A stretch of 5,934 bases of DNA from NCBI GenBank assembly GCA_018399795.1, contig JAGYOC010000005.1:1-5934 (forward strand), read 5' to 3'. The first letter of the stretch is position 1. Every line of letters begins with the position of its first letter. The notes beneath the pieces were generated by a model. The model saw only the letters and a list, made by a program, of their open reading frames with translations. It searched no databases and had not been told where the DNA came from. This document shows positions 1 to 4,992 of the stretch, one piece after another. A program made the translations under genes and the position numbers. Source of the stretch: Dehalococcoidales bacterium. Lineage in GTDB: Bacteria > Chloroflexota > Dehalococcoidia > Dehalococcoidales > UBA5760.

Positions 1-2
1 TC

Positions 3-404
3 AGACCAACCCAGCTAAGCCAGAGCGGTGTACTTCCCACGAAACGCGCCATTTACCGCTTTTTCCGCGATACTGGCGAGAACGGCATCGATATCCTGTT
101 CCTGAGCCTTGCCGACCACCTTGCCACCAGGGGCCCCAGGCTCAAGCCTGAAGGCTGGCAGGAACATACCCAGCTCGTTGATTATGTCCTTGATAGACGT
201 TTCGAGCAGGAATCAATGCCACCCTCGAAATCCCTGCTCGACGGCAATGACCTAATCAGCATTTTTCACCTAAAGCCCGGCCCACTAATCGGGAAAATTC
301 TGGAAATGGTAAGGGAAGCGTATGCCGCCGGCAATATCGGAACCAGAGAAGAAGCTCTGCGCTACGTCAGGAAACAACTGGAGCGTGAATTGAAACAGAA
401 ATGA
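3..404 (+). CDS. Poly(A) polymerase / tRNA nucleotidyltransferase (CCA-adding) family HD protein, C-terminal part
   Basis: This reading frame is open from the left edge and lacks its 5' end; 133 residues of the C-terminus are visible. The visible part matches the C-terminal helical region of class II nucleotidyltransferases that add CCA or poly(A) to RNA 3' ends. Recognisable pieces are the YRFFRDTGENGIDILFLSLAD segment (about visible residues 18-38), the LLDGNDLISIFHLKPGPLIG segment (78-97), where GxxL-KPGP-IG is typical of the RNA-binding neck/body, and the NIGTREEALRYV helix (111-122). The catalytic head (GGxVRD and DxD) lies outside the window, so CCA-adding, poly(A)-adding or merely HD-phosphohydrolase-linked activity cannot be told apart. 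The stop codon overlaps the secD start in an ATGA arrangement, implying one operon. An internal ATG at 216 is not the start, because conserved sequence continues upstream of it. Confidence 0.85.
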   Translation, partial: RPTQLSQSGVLPTKRAIYRFFRDTGENGIDILFLSLADHLATRGPRLKPEGWQEHTQLVDYVLDRRFEQESMPPSKSLLDGNDLISIFHLKPGPLIGKILEMVREAYAAGNIGTREEALRYVRKQLERELKQK

Positions 405-1753
405 TGAGGAGAAACAGAACCCCACTTATCATAATCGGAATCCTCTTCACGCTGGCAATGCTCGTGGTCGTGCCCCTTGACAAGGGAATACTCGGCCAAA
501 AGGGTATGCGACTTGGACTGGACCTTCAGGGTGGTATTCATATGGTATATGAAGCCGACCTTTCGGAAGTGGAGCCGGGCGAAGAATCCGGCATAATTGA
601 CGGGGTAATCGACGTACTGACCAACCGTATCAACCCGCTGGGGGTTTCCGAACCGGTTATTCAGCAGATGGGAGAAAATCGCATTGCCGTCGAACTGCCC
701 GGTCTCAGTATTACGGACAAAGAAAAGGAAAGGCTATCCCGAACCGCGCTTCTCGAGTTTGGCGAGCTGGCTGAGGAGAGTGAAGAAGCTAAATGGGAAA
801 ACGAGCTGGGCAGGTGGAAACCAGCCACGGCAGAGATCGACGGTAAAGAAATGGTACTGAGCAGCGCCTACTTCAAAAAGAATACCTTCGTCACCCAGAG
901 TGACTTCGGGGAAATTCAGCTGGTCTTCGAGTGGAACGAGGAAGGAAGCAAGCTTTCCGAAGTGATTACCAGGCGGCTTTTGAATCAACCCCTGGGGATA
1001 TTCGAAGGAGACGACACACTCCGTTCTGAAGAGGATAACAGACCTATCGCCCCAACGGTAAACGCGGTGATTGCCGATAGCGGCGTAATCACCGGCTTGA
1101 GTTTCGAAGAAGCCCTGACTCTATCCAAGCAACTCAACGCAGGACGGATACCGGTAAAGCTTACTCCCGTTTACGAACAGACCATCTCCCCGATACTGGG
1201 CTCTGGTTTTGTCGACATGAGCTTTACAGCAGGCCTGATAGGCCTGATACTGGTTATGGTATTTATGATGATCTACTACCGGCTGCCGGGTGCTCTTGCC
1301 AGTGCCGCGCTGCTATTCTACGCAGCATCGGTACTGGCTATATTCAAGCTCATACCGGTTACCCTCAGCCTGGCCGGAATAGGTGGTTTTGTCCTATCGA
1401 TAGGTATGGCAGTAGATGCCAATATCCTTATCTTCGAGCGTATGAAGGAAGAGCTCAGGCTGGGCAGGCCCCTGGCATCAGCCATCGAAAGCGGCTTCGG
1501 GCGGGCCTGGCCGGCAATACGGGACAGCAATATCACCACCTTTATCGTATGCGGGATTCTCTACTGGCTGGGCAGCAGCATTATTGCCAGCACCCCTGTG
1601 ATGGGATTTGCTGCCACTCTGGCCATCGGGGTCGCCGTAAGCATGTTCAGTGCAGTAGTGGTAACCCGTACCTTTCTGCGCACTTTTTCCGCTACCGGCC
1701 TGGCCAGAAAGAGTTCACTATTCAGGGTTCATTCAGGTAAAGAAAATGACTGA
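401..1753 (+). CDS. secD: Protein translocase subunit SecD
   Basis: SecD is the larger half of the SecDF complex, an RND-type membrane protein that uses proton flow to help pull secreted proteins through SecYEG. The 450-residue protein shows the family order: an N-terminal membrane helix (about residues 8-26), the DLQGG motif (41-45), the P1 motif TNRINPLGVSEP (74-85), an external domain, NAGRIPVKL (246-254), then five C-terminal membrane helices between about 271 and 428. The latter include GMAVDANILIFERMKEEL (335-352), carrying the Asp used in proton relay, and a DSNITT segment (375-380). It is shorter than E. coli SecD (615) because the periplasmic part is compact, as is usual outside proteobacteria. 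The start overlaps the previous stop (ATGA), with no strong ribosome site, suggesting coupled translation. A second ATG at 404 could serve instead. Confidence 0.97.
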   Translation: MMRRNRTPLIIIGILFTLAMLVVVPLDKGILGQKGMRLGLDLQGGIHMVYEADLSEVEPGEESGIIDGVIDVLTNRINPLGVSEPVIQQMGENRIAVELPGLSITDKEKERLSRTALLEFGELAEESEEAKWENELGRWKPATAEIDGKEMVLSSAYFKKNTFVTQSDFGEIQLVFEWNEEGSKLSEVITRRLLNQPLGIFEGDDTLRSEEDNRPIAPTVNAVIADSGVITGLSFEEALTLSKQLNAGRIPVKLTPVYEQTISPILGSGFVDMSFTAGLIGLILVMVFMMIYYRLPGALASAALLFYAASVLAIFKLIPVTLSLAGIGGFVLSIGMAVDANILIFERMKEELRLGRPLASAIESGFGRAWPAIRDSNITTFIVCGILYWLGSSIIASTPVMGFAATLAIGVAVSMFSAVVVTRTFLRTFSATGLARKSSLFRVHSGKEND

Positions 1754-2693
1754 CATTGTAGGAAAAAGGTTCTGGTTTTTTCTCGTATCGGGAATACTGA
1801 TTCTGTTCAGTATAATATCCCTGGGCGTTTTCGGGCTCAAGCCGGGCATTGAGCTGAGCAGCGGTTCGATGCTAACGGTAAGCTTTGACCAGGAAGTGCC
1901 CAAGGCCGAACTGGAAGAGGAACTGGCCAGCGCCGGGTATCCCGGCGCTCTGATTCAAGAGACCGGAGAAGGAGGTTTCCTTATCCGGACAGAGGAACTA
2001 TCCGGAGAACAGAAAACAGCTCTGGAAGAAGACCTCCAGGCCAGATTCGGCGAGATCACCGAGTCAGAATTCTATTCGGTGTCTCCCATGGTAGCCTCCG
2101 AGACAGCACGTAACGCCGGTATCGCCATCGCCATAGCCGCAGTCGGAATACTGCTATATATTACCTGGGCATTTCGCAGAATGCCAAGACCTTTTCGTTA
2201 CGGCGTCTGCGCACTACTGGCACTGGGGCACGATACGCTTATCGCCCTGGGGATTTTCTCTGTTCTCAGTGGAACGCTCGGCTGGGAAATCAACCTGATG
2301 TTTATTACCGGTATTCTGGCCGTGGTAGGTTATAGCGTCAACAATACCGTGGTCGTATTCGATAGAATAAGGGAAAACCTGAGCCGCAAAATAAGCCCCG
2401 ACTTCAAGACCGTGGTAAACATCAGTCTTGCCGAGACCATCAGCCGTTCACTGAATACCAGCCTGACCACGATGTTCGTTATTCTAGCGTTACTCCTCTT
2501 TGTCGGGTCATCGATCCAGAACTTTGCTGTGGTGATGCTCATCGGCGTAATCGCAGGAACCTTTAGCTCAATCTGCATCGCCCCCAACCTTCTGATAGTC
2601 TGGCAGGGGGGAAGTTGGAAAAACCTCTTCAAGCGGAATACACATCAGGTTGTCGATACAGGGGAAAGCCTGACATCTCCAGAACAGCAGTAA
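1746..2693 (+). CDS. secF: Protein translocase subunit SecF
   Basis: SecF is the partner of SecD in the proton-driven translocation complex. The 315-residue protein has one N-terminal membrane helix (about 8-30), a small external domain (about 40-118), and five further helices (about 124-141, 151-175, 183-204, 241-255, 258-285). Family motifs are present: GHDTLIALGIFS (161-172), GYSVNNTVVVFDRIREN (195-211) and LAETISRSLNTSLTT (228-242). The usual GIDFTGG motif after the first helix is replaced by GIELSSGSM (34-42). The charged hydrophilic tail (about 295-315) is probably cytoplasmic. The start lies inside the end of secD with an 8-base overlap, so translation is likely coupled. No yajC is present in the window. 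Confidence 0.97.
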   Translation: MTDIVGKRFWFFLVSGILILFSIISLGVFGLKPGIELSSGSMLTVSFDQEVPKAELEEELASAGYPGALIQETGEGGFLIRTEELSGEQKTALEEDLQARFGEITESEFYSVSPMVASETARNAGIAIAIAAVGILLYITWAFRRMPRPFRYGVCALLALGHDTLIALGIFSVLSGTLGWEINLMFITGILAVVGYSVNNTVVVFDRIRENLSRKISPDFKTVVNISLAETISRSLNTSLTTMFVILALLLFVGSSIQNFAVVMLIGVIAGTFSSICIAPNLLIVWQGGSWKNLFKRNTHQVVDTGESLTSPEQQ

Positions 2694-2716
2694 CCCCACC
2701 AGGGAAGTGCGGGTTA
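2691..2716 (+). terminator. Hairpin overlapping the secF stop codon, possible weak terminator
   Basis: TAACCC (2691-2696) pairs with GGGTTA (2711-2716), and the inner CAC (2697-2699) pairs with GTG (2707-2709) with one bulged base, giving about nine pairs starting at the secF stop codon. No proper T-run follows (TATTCAAAAA), so this may be an mRNA 3'-end stabiliser rather than a true intrinsic terminator. It is the only structure seen that could end the secDF transcript before the convergent gene. Confidence 0.3.
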
Positions 2717-2721
2717 TATTC

Positions 2722-2760
2722 AAAAAGCAGATCTGCAGCACAAATGGCCATCCCGCTGCT
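2722..2760 (-). terminator. Possible intrinsic terminator of the exporter-deacetylase transcript
   Basis: Read on the - strand, AAGCAG (about 2760-2755) can pair with CTGCTT (about 2731-2726), or an inner GCAGC with GCTGC, followed by a run of five T (2726-2722). It lies about 30 bases past the deacetylase stop, in the short convergent gap. The stem is modest, and a self-complementary GCAGATCTGC (2727-2736) offers competing folds, so this call is tentative. Confidence 0.35.
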
Positions 2761-2788
2761 TATCCATACTGACCAGATCTATAAAAAT

Positions 2789-3835
2789 CTAGGGGAGCTT
2801 ATGCACCTTTTTTAACTTCTCTATAAGAGGAGTAATATCCGGTGTCTGGAACCCACGCATCTTGAAACCGGCTTGAGGCTGCCCCAGAGAGTCCTCAATC
2901 TCCGTATCTCCCAGCAACACCTTGAAAGTAGCCCCGACTGAAGCAGCCAGCACATCAAGGGGATAGCCGCCTTCAAGACTGAGGATAAGCCTGTCCGGAC
3001 ATAATTCTCCGGTCAGGTCCCTGATGATACCAACCATACGTGCAAAACCAGTGACACTGACCTCCATCATTGACAGCCTCTCCAACCAGTGCGGGTCATA
3101 GCCTGCCGAAACCAGAATCATTTGAGGAGCGAAACGCCTCACCGCCGGAGCAATTATCTGCTCGAAAGCAGTTATATACTCTGTATCACCACTTCCGGCA
3201 GGAAGCGGAATGTTGATTGTGGTACCAGCTCCATCACCACTACCGGTCTCTTCGATGCTTCCTGTTCCGGGATAAAGAGGTGACTCATGTGTGGAGATAT
3301 AAAGGACACGCGGCTCCTCATAGAAGATATCCTGAGAACCATTACCGTGGTGCACGTCGAAATCGATAATGGCAATACGCTCCAGACGGTACTTTCTCAA
3401 AGCCTGTCTGGCCGCGATAGCCAGATTATTGAACAGGCAAAACCCCATTGCCTGGCTATGATTGGCATGGTGTCCCGGCGGCCTGACCAGAGCAAAGACC
3501 GGATTTCCTCCGTCCATCACCACCTCCAGCGCCCTCAGCATACCTCCGGCAGCCCAGAGCGCTACCTGGTACGAATCTTGAGACATCACGGTATCGGCAT
3601 CCAGCCACCCACCCCCCTTCTTTGCCATAACCTGGATTTGAGCGATCAAGTCCGGTGAATGAACCAGTGTTATTTCTTCCGGGGTAGCCGCACGTGGTTT
3701 GATGTGTTCGAGACGCATGTCGAGCTCTGTTTCCCTCAAATGGTTCATTACAGCTACCAGGCGCTGTGAATTTTCAACATGAGTTCCGGTATCGTGCTTC
3801 AGATATATGGGGTCATAAACATATCCTACTCCCAT
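2789..3835 (-). CDS. Histone deacetylase family protein (class II-like deacetylase/amidohydrolase)
   Basis: The protein belongs to the arginase/deacetylase fold, zinc enzymes that remove acetyl groups from acetyl-lysine, acetylpolyamines or similar amides. Using the start at 3835 it has 348 residues, normal for the family. Catalytic features are intact: RPPGHHA with the His dyad (H122, H123), FCLFNN (132-137), DFDVHHGNG (158-166) supplying zinc ligands D160 and H162, SAGYD (243-247) supplying D247, and LEGGY (287-291) with the transition-state tyrosine Y291. The start was chosen because GGAGG sits five bases before the ATG at 3835; an upstream ATG at 3901 would add 22 non-family residues. The exporter gene lies 78 bases upstream on the same strand, so they probably share a transcript. 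The substrate cannot be deduced; a non-histone target is expected in bacteria. No signal peptide is seen, so it is cytoplasmic. Confidence 0.93.
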   Translation of the reverse strand: MGVGYVYDPIYLKHDTGTHVENSQRLVAVMNHLRETELDMRLEHIKPRAATPEEITLVHSPDLIAQIQVMAKKGGGWLDADTVMSQDSYQVALWAAGGMLRALEVVMDGGNPVFALVRPPGHHANHSQAMGFCLFNNLAIAARQALRKYRLERIAIIDFDVHHGNGSQDIFYEEPRVLYISTHESPLYPGTGSIEETGSGDGAGTTINIPLPAGSGDTEYITAFEQIIAPAVRRFAPQMILVSAGYDPHWLERLSMMEVSVTGFARMVGIIRDLTGELCPDRLILSLEGGYPLDVLAASVGATFKVLLGDTEIEDSLGQPQAGFKMRGFQTPDITPLIEKLKKVHKLP

Positions 3836-3840
3836 AATTC

Positions 3841-3848
3841 CCTCCTTT
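3841..3848 (-). promoter_or_regulatory. Ribosome-binding site deciding the deacetylase start
   Basis: The - strand reads AAAGGAGGGAATT directly before the ATG at 3835. This is a near-perfect Shine-Dalgarno sequence at good spacing, and it sets the start 22 codons inside the longest open frame. Confidence 0.8.
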
Positions 3849-3913
3849 CTCCCTTCCAGCCAAAAGGTTTCTCGATAGGTATTTACTTGCCGCAAAAACA
3901 ACCTTAACAGGGT

Positions 3914-4549
3914 TCAAGCTACCATCTTTAGCCCGGAATAAGCAAACCAGCCACCGAAGCCCATAAGCAGCAGACTGCAGGCAGTTATCAACCTCGCCTG
4001 CACCTTATTATCCCAGCAGGATTTGGTCCGGTGGACAAGCACCGATATGAATGCAAGCCAGCCGAAATCACAGAGAAGGTGCACGGTAATAAGCAGAGCG
4101 AAGCCGGTAAAACCGAAGGTCAGAGATTTCATAATCAGCATACTACCTACCGCCGCCCACCAGAGGAAAAAGTACGGGTTCAACAGACTGGTTACCACTC
4201 CTGCTACCACCGAGTGGTAACCATGCCCTTTCCCTCCTCCGCTGCCAAAAGCACCTTTTTCTGCTCCTCCGCTATCAGTTCTTCTGAGCATATTAATGCC
4301 CATCCACACCAGGACTGAACCACCCGCCAGGTAAAGCGTTATTTGTACCGGCTCCCTGGTAAAAAATGAGGCAAAGCCGAAATATATCAGCAACATCAGA
4401 GGAATTTCGACAATGGCGTGACCGAGGGCTATTTTCAATCCAACCAGCCGGGATTGATAGCTCCTGGCTACAGTTACGGCAAACATGGGACCCGGCATCA
4501 TAACACCGGATATCGATACCAAGGCAACACTGGACAAAAAAGGGACCAC
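3914..4549 (-). CDS. LysE/RhtB family amino-acid exporter
   Basis: This is a small membrane protein of the LysE/RhtB translocator superfamily, which exports amino acids or related amines. From a GTG start at 4549 it is 211 residues, the usual size. Family signs are the N-terminal GVMMPGPMFAVT segment (about 15-26), the GHAIVEIPLML helix (43-53), NPYFFLWWAAVGS (124-136), and six hydrophobic stretches (about 2-22, 43-63, 73-88, 114-138, 147-172, 185-209). A Gly-rich loop (about 93-110) joins helices 3 and 4. GTG 4549 was chosen because translation then begins right at the first helix (VVPFLSS), as in relatives. The in-frame ATG at 4666 would add 39 unrelated residues and lies upstream of the likely promoter. 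The ribosome site before the GTG is weak (GAAAG). The deacetylase gene follows downstream. Substrate unknown. Confidence 0.87.
   Translation of the reverse strand: MVPFLSSVALVSISGVMMPGPMFAVTVARSYQSRLVGLKIALGHAIVEIPLMLLIYFGFASFFTREPVQITLYLAGGSVLVWMGINMLRRTDSGGAEKGAFGSGGGKGHGYHSVVAGVVTSLLNPYFFLWWAAVGSMLIMKSLTFGFTGFALLITVHLLCDFGWLAFISVLVHRTKSCWDNKVQARLITACSLLLMGFGGWFAYSGLKMVA
4189..4223. repeat. Perfect 12-bp inverted repeat inside the exporter gene
   Basis: TGGTTACCACTC (4189-4200) is followed after an 11-base spacer by its exact reverse complement GAGTGGTAACCA (4212-4223). It lies within codons for about residues 109-121 of the exporter, just after the Gly-rich loop and at the start of the fourth membrane helix. 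In mRNA it would form a stable 12-bp hairpin. The structure is certain from the sequence; any function is unknown. Confidence 0.85.
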
Positions 4550-4597
4550 AGATATTTTTCTTTCAAATAGGATTTTTGATAATATTCCTCGGCTTCC

Positions 4598-4603
4598 ATT
4601 ATA
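4598..4603 (-). promoter_or_regulatory. Extended -10 promoter for the exporter-deacetylase transcript
   Basis: The - strand reads TGTTATAATGG here: a perfect TATAAT preceded by TGn, the extended -10 form, which tolerates a poor -35. A clear -35 box is not seen at 17-18 bases. Transcription would begin near 4591, about 40 bases before the GTG start at 4549, which supports that start over the ATG at 4666. Confidence 0.5.
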
Positions 4604-4628
4604 ACACCGATTGCCATACAACTCACCC

Positions 4629-4639
4629 GTAACAGTTAC
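4629..4639. repeat. Small palindrome between divergent promoters
   Basis: GTAAC-A-GTTAC is a perfect 5-bp-arm inverted repeat. It lies about 40-50 bases upstream of the predicted exporter start point and just upstream of the TTGACA at 4650, so it is positioned where a regulator could bind. An 11-base palindrome can occur by chance in a region this size, so the operator idea is weak. Confidence 0.3.
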
Positions 4640-4649
4640 CCAACCCCCC

Positions 4650-4679
4650 TTGACAAAACAGCCCAATTATGATTATATG
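4650..4679 (+). promoter_or_regulatory. Candidate promoter for the small RNA locus
   Basis: A perfect TTGACA (-35, 4650-4655) is followed by an AT-rich ATTATATGA stretch. The -10 could be TTATAT at 17-base spacing (4673-4678) or TATATG at 18 (4674-4679). The -35 is excellent but the -10 is imperfect. Transcription would start near 4685 and run into the structured region ending at the terminator at 4933. Confidence 0.45.
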
Positions 4680-4730
4680 AAAACAGAAGCTAAGCAGAGC
4701 CAGGAAGGTATTTACCTGAGGAGGTGTGCT

Positions 4731-4808
4731 ATGAGGCTTCATGCTAGGTTGGGGGTGTGGCAGGGTGACAGCCGTCGCCCCGCCATAGGCGGGGCAGCAG
4801 GAACTTGA
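4731..4808 (+). CDS. Possible 25-codon small ORF with a perfect ribosome-binding site
   Basis: AGGAGGT (4719-4725) stands five bases before ATG 4731, opening a 25-residue frame that ends with TGA at 4806-4808. The peptide begins MRLHARLGVWQGD and ends AIGGAAGT. It is basic near the start, has no membrane helix and resembles no family I recognise. The frame includes the 8-bp GC hairpin at 4777-4795, which would slow ribosomes, so the hairpin argues for RNA function rather than coding. It could be a leader-like peptide in a dual-function transcript, or a chance match to the ribosome-binding consensus. Confidence 0.25.
   Translation: MRLHARLGVWQGDSRRPAIGGAAGT
4777..4795 (+). other. GC-rich 8-bp hairpin in the small RNA candidate
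   Basis: GCCCCGCC and GGCGGGGC are exact reverse complements separated by ATA. No T-run follows, so this is not a terminator. It is probably a structural element of the transcript. Confidence 0.7.
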
Positions 4809-4932
4809 ACCTAACTCGAGATAGAGATCTGGGTTGAGATTCTTAAGGAACACCCGATGCGGCGAAGGTAACCGCAAGTGAGTTGGGTTTGAGGATTGTG
4901 CGGTAGGGAGGATAAGGAGGAGATAGATATAA

Positions 4933-4964
4933 GAGGGGGCGCTTACAAGCGCCCCCTCCTTTTT
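4933..4964 (+). terminator. Strong intrinsic terminator of the small RNA candidate
   Basis: An 11-bp perfect stem (4933-4943 with 4948-4958) with a TACA loop is followed by C and five T (4960-4964) on the + strand. The T-run orientation shows it ends a rightward transcript. On the - strand the same stem lies about 35 bases beyond the stop of the unknown gene and is followed by a weaker TTATAT, so it may also work in the other direction. Confidence 0.85.
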
Positions 4965-4992
4965 ATACAATGCAATCCGCCTACAACTAAGG

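Larger units (their letters stand above)
4685..4964 (+). ncRNA. Unassigned structured small RNA candidate (about 280 nt)
   Basis: The stretch is bounded by a TTGACA promoter and a strong terminator, both on the + strand, with no conventional gene between. It contains an 8-bp hairpin GCCCCGCC-ATA-GGCGGGGC (4777-4795). A 14-bp helix between 4804-4817 and 4880-4893 closes a junction with two smaller hairpins, GGGT/ACCC plus TGAG/CTTA (4831-4855) and TGCGG/CCGCA (4858-4876). Three of the 14 pairs are G-U (4806-4891, 4807-4890, 4812-4885) and would be A-C mismatches on the other strand, which supports + strand transcription. A purine-rich tail (4905-4922) precedes the terminator. I do not see the RNase P GAGGAAAGTCC core, the SRP GGAAGCAGC loop, or a tmRNA tRNA-like end. 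6S RNA or a lineage-specific RNA remain possible. Both ends are approximate. Confidence 0.5.

Noticed and set aside
1232..1249. Tandem GGCCTGATA repeat in secD
   Set aside because: It encodes GLIGLI within a membrane helix; such short repeats are ordinary in hydrophobic coding sequence.
3287..3658. 123-codon + strand open frame opposite the deacetylase
   Set aside because: It is antisense to strongly conserved catalytic motifs of the deacetylase and has no ribosome site or family resemblance.
4550..4666. Upstream extension of the exporter to the ATG at 4666 (39 more residues)
   Set aside because: The added residues are not like the family, and the extended -10 promoter lies inside the extension, so the mRNA would start after that ATG. 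GTG 4549 begins at the first membrane helix.
4777..4795. GC hairpin as an intrinsic terminator
   Set aside because: No T-run follows on either strand, so it is treated as internal RNA structure.
4867..4873. GGTAACC in the small RNA is complementary to GGTTACC in the exporter mRNA (4216-4222 on the + strand), suggesting antisense pairing
   Set aside because: Only seven pairs; about ten such matches are expected by chance between sequences of these lengths.
4685..4964. Interpretation as tmRNA, RNase P RNA, SRP RNA or a riboswitch
   Set aside because: Signature cores of the first three were not found, and no same-strand protein gene follows the terminator for a riboswitch to control. 6S RNA could not be excluded.
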